64,000 bases of DNA from Phialocephala subalpina. Its lineage: Eukaryota; Ascomycota; Leotiomycetes; Helotiales; Mollisiaceae. Position 1 is the stretch's first letter, and every line of letters starts with the position of its first letter. Below are positions 49,429 to 61,100 of this stretch, piece by piece. A program made the translations under genes and the position numbers. Location: assembly GCA_900073065.1 (NCBI GenBank), contig FJOG01000004.1:1546712-1610711 (forward strand), written 5' to 3'. The notes under the pieces were generated by a model. That model searched no databases, was not told the origin of the DNA, and saw only the letters and a program-made list of their open reading frames with translations.

Positions 49429-50120
49429 GCTGTATTGTCACTTTGACCCATTCCACGAATCGCCAAGACCTGCATAGAACAAAAGTTACGAAAGGGGGTG
49501 TGAATTATGGTATGGGAATATATGGTTCGCATCACGGGAGGGCGACTGCACGAACTGTACGACCACTTAGCACATGGGCCTCATGCCCAGAACTCAAAGT
49601 GGTTGGTCAGAATTGTACAATAGTTTCTCTCTCTCTCGTACAATTCAAGAACGTTAATGGTTTATGCACACATTCATCATCATCCACTTCCTCATATTGT
49701 ATTTACAATATACGGAACTGTTCCGTCATATAAGATGTGACGGTGGCGCCGAACTTTTGAGGTTGGCTTGCAGAGCCTGGGTAGTTCCCGAACCTATAGG
49801 TAGGAAGTGGTTGATGCGAGATCCCGTTGTGAAGTTACACAGCAAGGTGTTTTCGATACACACCAACTCCTACCAGGTGATTTGGATCATGATTCGTTCA
49901 TGCAATTATGGGCAGAGGAGAGGTATAGATGCGGAAATGTCCTCTCTGGGGGAATGAAGGACAGATGGACAGTTGGAACGATTCTAGAAGTGAGTTTGTG
50001 TACAGAACATCAGACGATATATAGTTGGCCACGTTCAGAGTTGTCGCCCAACCATCAACGGCCTCCAGTTCAAGCTTCACCAAGAACGGGAGGACTCGGA
50101 TCTCTTCTCAACATCTCCAA
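49429..50120. other. Intergenic, no gene called
   Basis: 3' flank of ADK1. ORFs at 49443-49957 are not protein-like. A C/T-rich run precedes the next candidate gene. Confidence 0.45.
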
Positions 50121-50802
50121 GATGTCCGCTAAAACAAAGCCCAAACATTCCAGCACTCGGCACTCGCTCGACGACATAATGTCTGCCTTCAATAAGCAAC
50201 TTATCGAAGAAGCCAGCAAGTCTTCCGCTTCCAAGGACCGCATCTCTCGAGTACCCTGGAGAGGAGATCGTGGCAGGAGAACAGTATATCTACTCTTGAT
50301 TTCTAAAGTGAAAGTACAGAAAGCTAACAAACAATCAGCCAAAGCCACACATCAGAAGTGCCTCCACTAGCGCTATATCCCACCACGATTCTCATCGAGA
50401 ATCAACACAGCAGCATAAACGAAGGAGTATGGGCGCCCAACAAGTCCGTACCCCTATCCTCTCCTCCTCCCTCTCCCACTGACACCCTTATCTCAGACCT
50501 CAACAAACAAAATCCGCACAACCTACACCCGCCCTGTAGGCCCCGAACTCGTCTCCTCGAAGCATCCTTCATGCATCGGTCTCCCACCAACATGGGACGA
50601 AGACCACGATCGCTTTATTGCGTACTGTGCTACGCATGCGCCGCTGGATAAAGGCGGGAGGGTTCCGAGGGGAGAGGAGAGAAGGGAGAGGTGGGCGACG
50701 GGGGATATTGTTAGAGAGTTGGGGGTTAGGTTTCCGAGGCTAGGTGAGGGAGGGAAGGTGAGTTGTGCATTATTTTTGGTGTTTGCGTTGTTGTGGTTGT
50801 GA
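50121..50802 (+). CDS. Candidate small SANT/Myb-like protein
   Basis: Starts MSAKTKPKHSSTRHSLDDIM at 50121. Possible introns of about 30 and 55 bp (the second with an unusual GTCCGT donor) connect to SASTSAISHHDSHREST and then TSTNKIRTTYTRPVGPELVS. The final exon has LPPTWDEDHDRFIAYCATHA, resembling the first helices of SANT/Myb-like domains of small fungal proteins. It then runs to a stop at 50802, perhaps within an unspliced intron (donor GTGAGT at about 50759). The model is tentative, and a third exon further right may exist. The length and the Trp-acidic motif are the only functional hints. Confidence 0.4.
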
Positions 50803-51240
50803 GGATGATTGTCGAAATTTTCCCCGTGAGTTCGGTCTGGAAATTGGTGTTTGCTGAATGTTGGTTGAGCACTGGGTCATTAGTGTGTTCAATGTCTGGG
50901 AGGAGCAAGTATCAATTTTCTGCGAGATTGTTCCCAAGTAATAGAGCTTTGGAAGTCTCCAATGTCCGGACAGATAATCGACAATGTCCTCGAGATTGTT
51001 AGTCTTGAAGTCAGAGCTTTGAGGTGACTCGATGGTCTATTCAGACATGAACAATTGGAAGTGTCCATTGACCCAGAGTAGAGCGGTCGGCATAATCTTG
51101 AAAATATATCTTCTCCTTTGGGACATAGGAACTTAACCTCTACTCAAACTTGAGAGGTTCCTACCTCGATCTACTGCATCGTTCACAAACCAAAACAAGG
51201 AAACAGCAGCCTAACAATAGCCTCAACAGATCAAACCCAG
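50803..51240. other. Intergenic
   Basis: No supported gene was seen. It may include the real 3' end of the candidate SANT-like gene. Confidence 0.4.
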
Positions 51241-51456
51241 CATGATCGAAAAACGCCTCACCCTCCTCGACCAAGCAGGAGATAACGATTACTTCAAGAG
51301 ATCCTATGGCGCATACACATACGAAGAATGGGGCCGCGGCATCTGAGATTTCTGAGCGGCAAACTCTGGTGGAAACAATGCTTAACTTGCTTGATTTGGT
51401 GGAATATTTGCGATTTTGCGCTCATGGCGGGTTTCTCATTTCTTGAGTTCGTTTGA
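51241..51456 (+). pseudogene. Gene fragment with frame break, unknown family
   Basis: A short ORF from the ATG at 51241 (KRLTLLDQAGDNDYFKRSYG, YTYEEWGRGI) stops at 51343-51345. Coding-like sequence in another frame follows at once (FLSGKLWWKQCLTCLIWW, ALMAGFSFLEF) to 51456. The abrupt switch suggests a frameshift in a former gene. No family was recognised. Confidence 0.35.
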
Positions 51457-51760
51457 AATTAATAGGAAGGGATGTTGTATGATGTTTTTAACATCGAAAG
51501 GTAGCTTGAATGGGACAATATAATTGAGTTGAGTTGACCCAGAATGTTCAGAAAGATGCCGATCCTCGTACGATTCTTGCTCGAGTCGAGAGCTTCCTGA
51601 CTCGTGGAGTGTTGGAGAGCTTCTTACTTGCGCATCCGACAATGCATATCATCCGCATCGGAAAGGCCTCGCATCGAGGACTTCTCTCGATACAACCGCC
51701 GTGCGTATAACAATCTCGATGGCCAACGCCAAGACAATGATCCAATGCATCGAGCTCCTG

Positions 51761-52260
51761 TAAAGTACGATGCTTGAGCCACTCGATCCTGAGCTTCACG
51801 TACAATTTGCATCCAAAAAATGCTGCTAGAAATACTGCTAGTCAACCAGTGTATGCCATCTCCAATACCATTAGCTTCAAACAGGTTTAACGCAAATACC
51901 GCAGAAATTCCACAAACCATCATCAAACTGGCAACCCGCAAGAACATCCCGGATCAACTCGATCAAATTCCCCCACACCAGACTTCTGCAGGTACAAACA
52001 ACTCTCCTTCTAAAGTACGATGCTTGAGCCACTCGATCCTGAGCTTCACGTACAATTTGCATCCAAAAAATGCTGCTAGAAATACTGCTAGTCAACCAGT
52101 GTATGCCATCTCCAATACCATTAGCTTCAAACAGGTTTAACGCAAATACCGCAGAAATTCCACAAACCATCATCAAACTGGCAACCCGCAAGAACATCCC
52201 GGATCAACTCGATCAAATTCCCCCACACCAGACTTCTGCAGGTACAAACAACTCTCCTTC
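51761..52260. repeat. Exact 250-bp tandem duplication B
   Basis: Bases 51761-52010 recur without mismatch at 52011-52260. The period is exactly 250 bp, with no overlapping bases at the joints. It spans low-quality coding DNA (minus strand LMMVCGISAVFALNLFEANG) that I cannot assign. Confidence 0.95.
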
Positions 52261-52813
52261 AACGATTCTTGAGATCTATGGATGCGGAAATACTTACCGG
52301 CCTAGGGGGTTAGACCTGGCCCGAGGCGCCGTCGAGGATGGTGATTGGTTAGTGGTGGAGGGATGCTTGGAGGTGTGTCTTGAGATTATGTTGCAATTGG
52401 CAACGAGGATGGAATATGCAGGAGGATGGAGAAAGAAAGAGGTTCTGGACTCATGAGGGTTGAGTGCTGATGTTGGATTTTAAGGGTAGGCGAAATGTGA
52501 GCGTCGACAGTTCATGATCACAACACATACATCATCGAATCACCCCCTCTAGGTATTATAAACAGAGGACAACGCATTGTATGTATGGCAAATAAGACAT
52601 CGTCGTCTAAGGGGTATAAAGCACACTTGATTCCAGCCCACCAGCCCACCAATCCATCTATCCTTCCATGAGAAAATGCCAGCCTCCATGAATTTATACC
52701 GTCCATGCAAGCCATACCATCACAAGAAATGCTAATCAATACTATCCACTCATCCTCATGAGCTCCTCCCAATGCAAGCATAAATCATCATCATTGCTTC
52801 TTCTCTTCCCGAA
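52261..52813. other. Intergenic, 3' of HOOK
   Basis: The minus-strand ORF 52518-52781 lies 3' to the HOOK stop and has no family features. Nothing was called. Confidence 0.4.
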
Positions 52814-55800
52814 TCACCGTCTACCCGTAGCCTGCACCATCTGCCTCTGCTTGTTCAACCAACTCTTCGGAGCATCTTGTCGGCGTTGAAGTACGACGTG
52901 GTTGCTTTGGAGTCGACTCGTGAGGTCGTACCAGGCTGTGGCGATGAGGGCGTTCTCGCGCGTGAGGTTCTTGATCATGGATTCATTTGCCGCCTTCACA
53001 TGGTCATCAGTTCACTAGCCCAATACTCTGTAATTGGGCTGATATCACAGGGCTGGAAGTGAAAGAGACAAAGTAGAACATATATATTAGATCGATAAAA
53101 ACATGAACATCATTCAAAAGCAAAGTACTGTTGATAATAGGAAATTGTCGACACGATACCTTCTGCGTTTCTGGTGTATTTTCTTCTGCGGTTTTGAGTT
53201 TCCGTTGGAGGTCTTCGATGAGTGTGTCCTTCTTCGAGATTTGCTGTGATAGTTGTCAGTTTAGGTTGAAACTCTTCTGTCGCGACGATTACGAAGGACA
53301 TGGAAACGTTGAAGATGTGCTGTGAGAGGAGACGGGGGCAGTTGAATTAATCTTGGTGAAATCTCAGGACGTGGGATTGTAGTTCCTCTTCCGAGAGCAG
53401 CGAGTTCATGCGCAAGCAGTGCCTCTTGGTCTACCGGTCTCTTAGAATGGACAGCACCACCTTCGAGTGCGAGGCGTGTTGTCTCATCTGTTTGGCGGAA
53501 TATTCGTTTGTTACTTCGCGAAGTTGTTGGACGGGGACTGACTTCAGATGCCACCGGATCCTTCTTTGCAGTAAAAGGACTAAATAGAGATAGACGTGAA
53601 ATCCTGCCCAAGAACTTGGACTTTTTGGCAGTTGGTGCTGGGTATTCTGGTCCGGCGATTGCTCTTACCTGTTCGAGTTCCGTCTCCTTTGTGCTGCGAG
53701 CTTTCGCTCGTTCGATCTTTTCAAGCTCGCTGGTACCTGTTCGGTCTTTGAGGGATGCAAGGTCCTGCATGAGTCTGTCTTTCGATAAGAGGGTATCGAG
53801 CAGCTGACTTTTCTGTAGCTCGAAGTCAGTTGATAAATCTTGGTATTGCTTGCGAAGGACAAGCAGATCATTCTCCAAAGAGGTCGTGATGAGGCTGTTG
53901 GTAGCTTTGAGCTCTTCTATAGCATCTAGGTCGTCTCGGCTGACAGCGCTCACTATGAAATTATTAGTAAATGCTTCTTGAACGTGGTGGGGCAAGGGAA
54001 TTATCGACTTACAGTCTGCCTTTGCGGCAATCACTTCGCGATCTCGGCCTGTCAATTCTGCTTCGACTACGGCAAGCTTGCTCTTTATCGCAGATAGCTC
54101 TTGGCTGGCTTCGAGGTATAATTTCCGCGTATGAGCGAGGGCTTCGTTTCTGTAAAAATCGTCTGTGAGAATCTGGAGCGGCCCAATATTGAGTAGTTGA
54201 TCCGTGAGTTGTACTAACTTTTCGCCTGATGAGCTGCTGATCACTGCGCTGAGTTGCTCTTGAGTAATTGCATGCTTCTCCGTGAGTTCTCGGAGATTCT
54301 CTTCAATCCTCTTCCTGATCCTCTCAGATTCAGCAAGATCGATACGAAGGTTAGCATTGTCGGTTCTGCGATCACCGTCCTTCAGGGCGTTGTTCTCGCT
54401 CTTCAGCCTTGAGATTTCAAGAGCGTAGTTTGGTGTGTCCTCTGCGCTTTGCTCAAGTTCCTGTTCCAGATTCAAGCCACCGCCATTTGCCGTTGGAGAG
54501 TCAGGGGATAAGGGGCCGGTTGATTTTGTTCTAACCTCCTCTTGCAAGTCCTTGATGTAGCCCTCATCATGCTGCTGACGTGCCAACAAACTCTCGATTT
54601 TGATACTCTGGAGACGCATTTCCTTTTCAAGAAGTGATTTATGAGTCGCATGTTCGACGATCTCCAACTCGTAGGACTCGAACTTTCTCTGGTATGCCTG
54701 AAGTGTGCTGTTAATCTTCTCGTTCTCTGCATGGACCTTGTCGAAATGGACTTGGTTAGCTTCGAGAACCTCAACTTGCTCACGCAATTTAATATTCTCC
54801 TTCTCCACAGTGACTTGATGGGCAAGCTTTCTCTGATAATGATCGACCGTGTTAGCCTTCTTCCCGAGCTCTATATTGGCTTGCTTTAGCTCCTTTACTT
54901 GATCTTCAACCTCAACAAGGCGGTCTCTGGAGGGCCGTAGCGAGAGAAGTTCTTTCAAGTAACTCTCCTTGGTGACTCGATCGGATTCCGCCTGACTCTC
55001 CTGTTTTTCTATGAGATTGTTTTGCTCTTGGATCTGTTGCAGCAAATTGTTGATGTAGTCAGACTGATCCCCACGACTGGCTCCTTCTAAGGCTTGTATT
55101 CGCTCGTCTTTCTTTTCATCCTGTAACAATAACTCCTCGTTGTTGACCTGAAGGCGTTCGAGCCTGGTGCGTGTGTCGGCATGTTTCTTGATCTCGTTGT
55201 CGAGATCCTTGCGAAGAGTAGCGACCTCCTCTTCGAGAGCAAGGCCGTGGTCTGAAGGATGAGCATCACTGGAAGTAGCTATCGCTTCGCCTGTAATCAT
55301 CTATAATAAAGTCAATCGTGTGACCTTGCCACGAAACACAACTCCTTTGTACCTTCTCTATAATATTCTTGATCTCTCCTTGTGCTACTGGCTCGAGCCT
55401 GGTGGTAATAGCCATAACATAATGTTCATTCCTGGGTCCTTGCACAGCGGCGCTGAGGAATATCGTTAAGAGCTTGATGCAGGCGTTAGTTAAATTGTAT
55501 AATTCGAGTTCTTGTAGTAGGCCAGCTACCTTCGTCGTCTGCTGTCTGTCATCGTGCTCCGCTATAGCACTAAAATTTACAGGATTTTCGAGACCTAGTT
55601 GATTAACATCCGGGCATTCTTCTCGGATGTATCGGAAAAGCGACTTGTATACTGCCTCCAAACTCTTCTTCTTCGTCAACCATTTCGATGGACTGGTATT
55701 TCTATCGAGATCGTGCACGGCGTATTTTGGATCGATGTCCTCTGTGATTATGGTCAGTCCTGGAACAAGGGCATGGGACAAAGAGTTGTGGACACTGAGC

Positions 55801-55974
55801 TTACCCAACATCTTAGAGAAAACGTAGCCATCAGTCAGGTCTGCCGCAGACTCGATCGGCGAGTCGAGTGGGAATAGGTTCACCTGTACATTATCAGCAG
55901 ATGAAATAGGCTTAGGAAAGGAGGGAGCATACCCATTTCAGCAGAGCTGCCTCTGCAGTAGGGCTATATGGCAT
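52814..55974 (-). CDS. Hook-family dynein adaptor (HookA-like)
   Basis: Links cytoplasmic dynein to early endosomes through the FTS-Hook-FHIP complex. The start is at 55974 (MPYSPTAEAALLKW), spliced to VNLFPLDSPIESAADLTDGY, a Hook (calponin-like) domain in the first 200 residues. There follow about 550 residues of coiled coil (LEEEVATLRKDLDNEIKKHA onward; several Leu/Glu heptads). The last exon ends ALIATAWYDLTSRLQSNHV and DAPKSWLNKQRQ, the conserved tail of fungal Hook proteins. At least six introns are needed; the one near 53950-54015 removes frame-neutral but non-conserved sequence (GTAAGT...CATAG). The splice leading to QISKKDTLIEDLQRKLK (about 53240) is uncertain. Confidence 0.85.
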
Positions 55975-56803
55975 TGTTAAGTTTTAGGCCTTATCGTGTG
56001 CAAGGTGTTCGCGACAATCTGCTGTGTTCACAGAGAGGAAGAAGCTGTGCGACGGAGGGAAATTTGATGATTGGATTTGGTTTGAAAGCTGTATGGCATC
56101 TTGATAGCCGGCACCACATTTATGCAGTGTTTCATTGAGACTTCGCGACAAAGCAACAGTCGTCGTGTCAAAGAAGCCCGTTGGACCAGACCGAAAGCGA
56201 GAGCTTGGATCATCGTGGTAACAAGCAGCTACCTTCACAATTCAATTGTACAAAGACAAAAGATCAGATCACAACTCGAACTAACTTGTTTCCACTATAC
56301 ACATTTTAAAGAGTTTGGTAGTCCACATCCAGCATTCCTAGAACATCTGTCCAATGACATCACGCGTTTTGAGGCTTGAGGAGAACTTGGCCGTTTGCAG
56401 CGTCACAATGGCTCGATATAGCGACAATGTACAATTGTTAGAACTAACAAAACTGATATACGGCACCTCTCTGTTGGAGTACGAGAATAGGGAGGCGCAT
56501 AGGGAGAATTTGCGGCTGTCAAGGAGCTGTAGTTGGTGCAAGAGTATGAGAGTACTTGCACCGTAAAGTACAATCACCAGACATGCACTATTACAAAATC
56601 ACACCCTGCCAAGTATGCCCATATTGTTGCCATTGAGAATTGCATGCTCCTAACGACTGAATGTACAATCTAGCGTCCCGGTGCGCCAGAAGACCTATTC
56701 CTTGCGCCTCGAATGACTCCTCCATTATGCTCCTAGCCCAGTGGTATTGCCGTCCATGAACGAATGTCCTTTCCCATTATCCCACCTAACTCCAACCGCT
56801 GAT
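55975..56803. other. Intergenic, no gene seen
   Basis: 5' region of HOOK and 3' flank of the inhibitor gene. ORFs here lack family features. Confidence 0.5.
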
Positions 56804-57149
56804 TTACGAATCCCCACCAACGATAGTAACCATCTGATCCTCTTCGATCACAGCATGAAAGTCGTTTCCCATCGTTTGGATGTTCTCGAGGACTTTGGCT
56901 GGTGCTTTGGCTGCGAATCCCCTAAGAACGAATTAGACCATTGTCGTGTGTAACAGTAGATGCGACCTACTTGATCAATTTGTATTCATGTGTTATCATG
57001 CCACCAGCGGCTTTGATAGCGTCCATTGCTTGAGTTAGAACGGAGTCTGGTACATTGTCGTCATAGGATACGATAATGCTCTTCTGAGGAAGCTGCGCAG
57101 AGAGTGCGAGTGCCATGAATGACAGGATGGTGAAGATTGCGAACTTCAT
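56804..57149 (-). CDS. Secreted I9-type peptidase inhibitor
   Basis: Two exons (57149-56971 and 56921-56804, intron 49 bp) give 98 residues. A signal peptide (MKFAIFTILSFMALALSAQ) is followed by an inhibitor I9 (subtilisin propeptide-like) domain: KSIIVSYDDNVPDSVLTQAM, IKAAGGMITHEYKLIKGF, then AAKAPAKVLENIQTM and HAVIEEDQMV. The related yeast Pbi2 lacks a signal peptide and acts on vacuolar proteinase B. Here export to the secretory route or outside is expected. The second exon is too short to be found by ORF length alone. The target protease is unknown. Confidence 0.88.
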
Positions 57150-57817
57150 GTTGAGAGCTTTGAGTGTTGTAATGTCGTAGAAAAGGTTGGGTGATCGAGG
57201 GATTTTGAGGGGAAGATATGATGGGCCCGAATGTTGGCGCCTAGCAGCGGAGCGGCGTAAAATCAATGCCTGAGGCCAGATATCTTCTTCCGTCACGCCT
57301 TCCGCCTTCCTTGCAAAGAGCTTCCACCTTTCGCTTTCGAACCTCCCATCCCTATCTTCGACAAATACAACTCAACCACCTCGACAAATAGCGGCCTATT
57401 GCTATATTGAACATAACATCTCCACGATACCGATGCCGACCAGAAGTTCAATCGATTAACAACCTTTCTTGCGAAGTTTTGGGGTGTGCGCGAGGGGAGG
57501 GCAAACAGCGCAAGGCTGAGTCGCTGACCGGATTCACAAACACGAAGTTGAGGGGCGAGCGGCCATCGGGAGTTTGGCAGAATATACACACTTCTAGTTC
57601 TCATTGAGACTTGAATACCTTTGCATGGATCTAGATAGCTGTCGTTGAATATTCCCTTTGTCAGACCGAGACTCCAGTGTGGTGGATTGCCGGACAAAGA
57701 TATCTTCTTCAGTTCCTTCTCTGCCCACTTCGACATCATACCATTCGTTGGCAGTTCGCCGTATCCAGATCTTCCCCCACAAGCACTTGCATTTCTCTTT
57801 GGCTTTCTTCGCCCATC
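57150..57817. promoter_or_regulatory. Shared upstream region of inhibitor and PCF11
   Basis: About 670 bp between divergent ATGs. No gene was seen; the large minus-strand ORF 57293-57853 overlaps the PCF11 start and is not protein-like. Confidence 0.4.
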
Positions 57818-60235
57818 ATGTCGTACGAGATTCCTGAAGAGGAGGTTGCTCAAGATTTTGCCGCAGCCCTTGCAGACCTCAGCATGAACTCACGTTATGA
57901 AATCAGTAACCTTACCGTGATAGCTCGAGAGAATACGGCTTCGGCGCTTGCGATTTCGGAGGCACTGAAGTCGCATATCAAGCAGGTAGGGCAGATCGTT
58001 TCTTTGTGGTGAATCTTGCGCCTATTAGTCATTCTGCGTCGAAATACCCTTTCTGTTGTGACTATTTACGGCTCTTGTACTTACAACTTGTCCAGACCTC
58101 TCCTGCCAAGAAGCTACCTGCTTTCTATGTCCTCGATTCCATTATCAAGAACGTCGGTACCCCATACACGCTGTTCTTTGGTAGACAGCTCTACTCGACA
58201 TTCATGGAAGCATATGCCCTGGTCGACAACAATGTTCGGTCCAAGATGGTTGAGATGCTGAAGACCTGGAAAGAGCCAGTTCCTGGATCCATGGATAGCA
58301 GACCTGTGTTCCCACCAGAGGTCACACGTCCTATCGAGAACGCCCTGATTAAGGCACGGACATCTTTCCTTCAAGCTCACCAGGAGCAGACAAGAAGCCA
58401 GCAAAGTGTCATGGGTCGTGGACGTCCAATGCCATCATCTACTCCCTACCGGGAGACACCAACACCTCCCGGGAACTATCGTGCACCACCTCCTCAATCT
58501 ACCCCAGGATTCGCTCCGAACTATCCCGCACAACAGTATCCACCTCCCATGAACGCCAAACAGTACCCTCCACAAGCCCCCCCAGCACAGCAATACCAGC
58601 AGATGCCACCAAACGGACAGCAATACCCTACTCAGCAAAATGGCTATCAACCACACGGTCTCCCTCCAGTAAGTGAACTTAATCTGCTGGCTTGTGAATA
58701 TACTAACTGCTGTTAGCGCCCTCCAAGTCAGCAATACTCTCAACCACCACCAAACGCAGCAAGTTGGCAGCAGCAATACCCAAATCAACCTCAGTCACCC
58801 TATCAAGCTCAGCCACCGTCTATGGGCTACGCTTCCACTGAGGATAGCTTGGCTGCGTTGAACAGTGATATCGAGAATTTGATCAACGAATCAAAGGCGG
58901 AGTGGTCTCGAAATCCTCATGAAGTTAGCTTTCAAACTAAATTGAAGGCGTTATTTGATCTGCAAACTATCTTGCGAAGCCAAACGCTTCCGCCAGATCA
59001 GATTTCTCTCATTCAAAATCAAGTAGCACAATTAAAGAAAGCCCCTCAGTCTGCACCTATTATGCAAACTCCTCAGGCGCCTTTGCCTCCCACACCCGTA
59101 GTGGCTACTCCTGCGCCTGCACAACAGCCTACTTTGAGCTCCATTCTTGGCCCTGGTGCTCAGGGTGCTCTTGCAGCACTGCTGGCAAGACAATCTGCAA
59201 CTCCTCAAACAAGTTCTGCGGTACCAGCTACCATTCGATCCCCCCAACAAGCTAATATCCCGCCTTATCAACCTCCACCTTCTGTCACACCTGCTGCAAC
59301 TCCAATTCCGGATCCGAATTCCCTACTTGGTCGCCTGCGAGCTGCTGGTATGCTTCCAGGGCTTGGAGCAACTACATCAACACCAACCCCGACAGTATCT
59401 ACACCAACTCTTGCTTCCCCACCATTCATGAACACTCCTCCGACCTCAGCAAGAACTCCTTTAGGAATCATCCCCAACGATGTCGTCTTGAAGCCTGCTT
59501 CCTTGAAGATGTAGGTTCTCTGTCTCCTTCTGAGCCCACTTTAGCTAATTAATCCATAGTCCTCGGCCCCATTTACTTGCCGGCCTGTATGAACATCTTG
59601 GCGCGCCTTGCACGCAGTGTGGCAGACGCTTCCAGTCCGACGAAGAAGGCAAGAAGAAGAAAGCCGCTCATATGGACTGGCACTTCCATGTCCGTCAACG
59701 CATGGATGAGGCTGAGAGTCGAGGCCAGCACCGAAGCTGGTATGTCGACGAGCTGGTAAGTTTTGACACACCCAAGTCACCGCATCATCGCTAACCATAC
59801 TTTAGGATTGGATCAAGTCTCGTGAGGTTGAAGGCGAAACAACTACGACAACAGACCCGTCACAGAACACGTCCGCAGCGAAAGCAGCAAAGAAATCTAA
59901 GCAGCAATACATTCCAGCCCCTGATGATCCAACACTCGCCAGTGTCCCCTGCCCCATATGCCAGGAGAAGTTCGAGATGAAGTGGCTTGATGACGCACAG
60001 GAATTTGTCTGGATGGATGCCATGAAGGTCGGCGAGAAGATCTATCACGCAAGTTGCTTCACGGAGGCCACGAAGGATGTAAATACGCAGGCGAAGCGTG
60101 GTACTCCAGAACCTGTTTTGGGCAAGCGGAAGGCAGAGGTATGTTCAATTAGAAACTGAAATTCTAGAAATATTTCTAACTGGCTTGCAGGATGATGGCT
60201 TTGCGTTCAGAGCAAAGATCAAGTCTGAAGCCTAA
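57818..60235 (+). CDS. PCF11: Pre-mRNA cleavage/termination factor Pcf11
   Basis: Subunit of cleavage factor IA that binds the RNA polymerase II CTD and promotes 3'-end formation and termination. Six exons from the ATG at 57818 give about 700 residues. The N-terminal CTD-interacting domain (ALADLSMNSRYEISNLTVIA; KKLPAFYVLDSIIKNVGTPY) is followed by a Pro/Gln-rich middle. The C-terminal zinc-binding motifs are CTQCGRRFQ...HMDWHFHVRQ and CPICQEKFEM...HASCF. The end is DDGFAFRAKIKSEA at 60235. Introns of roughly 45-110 bp have normal ends, and the frames agree throughout. Confidence 0.93.
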
Positions 60236-60746
60236 GTAATACCCATATTTGGACATAAACCGTGCTCATATGGGCGCTCAGATACGGTGTTTGACTGGCT
60301 TGGGCGGAAGATTCATATCACATTCACAAAAGCATAGCAGCGGAGTTCTTTATGGGTGGCCGAATGCCTGCGATAGATACCAAAAATTAATCAAATAGAG
60401 AAGATCACCTCCATTTTACCTTATTTCCGGGCAGAAATGAAAGTGTGAATTGAAAACAACAATTGGCAAGTGCCAATTTGCAAAGATCTTTCCGATGGTT
60501 TACAATGCTTGCTGCTCCCAATAATGTTCTGCTTTCCCGCAACCTCTCTGTTGATATTACGACGGGGAATTTAGAATTCACACAGCCACGATACGAGAGA
60601 GCTGTCTCACAAAACATCATTGTATTTCTCTTCCCTTCCCTTCCAAATTAGCCACCAGTAAAATGAAAATTGCCAGCACTTTCATCCAGAATTCCTTTAT
60701 ATCGACCGCTCGTCCTCTCCAAGTCTAGCTAGAATTGTTCTCCAGC
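60236..60746. other. Convergent intergenic spacer
   Basis: 3' flanks of PCF11 and of the repeat-peptide gene. No gene was seen. Confidence 0.5.
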
Positions 60747-61100
60747 TCATGCCTTGTAGAAGCTCATCCCGGCGTCAGCATCCTCGTTACGCTTCTCCTT
60801 GTAAAAAGACATGCCGGCATCAGCGTCTTCATTGCGCTTCTCCTTGTAGAAAGACATTCCAGTGTCAGCATCCTCATTCCTTTTCTCTTTGTAGAAGCTC
60901 ATTCCAGCGTTGGCATCTTCAGCGCGCTTCTCCTTATGGAAGGACATGCCTGCGTCGGCATCCTCAGCACGCTTAGCCATGATGCCAATGCCGTTGGCTG
61001 TTCCAGTATCAGTGGCACATTCGGACAGGAAAACTTCAGACTGGGCTGGCAAAGCCGCTGTCATGAGAGGGAGGACGAGGAGCATAAAGTTGGGATGCAT
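60747..61100 (-). CDS. Kex2-processed repeat peptide precursor (dikaritin-type RiPP precursor candidate)
   Basis: A 117-residue intact single-exon ORF. Residues 1-20 form a signal peptide (MHPNFMLLVLPLMTAALPAQ), followed by a short pro-region. Five 15-residue units begin at residue 43, each opening with Lys-Arg, the Kex2 cleavage site of the late Golgi. The unit is KR-(N/A)EDA(D/N)(A/T)GMSF(Y/H)KE; the last unit ends in KA and the stop. The product after Kex2 cleavage and carboxypeptidase trimming would be a 13-residue peptide with Phe, Tyr and Met near its end. Such precursors (KEP proteins) give pheromones, surface peptides or, when next to UstYa-family oxidases, cyclic dikaritin-type RiPPs. 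Its divergent neighbour at 62107 is a UstYa-family gene. No alpha-pheromone motif was seen. Confidence 0.9.
   Translation of the reverse strand: MHPNFMLLVLPLMTAALPAQSEVFLSECATDTGTANGIGIMAKRAEDADAGMSFHKEKRAEDANAGMSFYKEKRNEDADTGMSFYKEKRNEDADAGMSFYKEKRNEDADAGMSFYKA

Noticed and set aside
57293..57853. 186-codon minus-strand ORF between inhibitor and PCF11
   Set aside because: It overlaps the PCF11 start, has no family features and no splice-supported extension.
60747..61100. Alpha-type mating pheromone precursor
   Set aside because: Repeats and KR sites fit the architecture, but the units lack the Trp/Cys/Pro-Gly features expected of ascomycete alpha pheromones.
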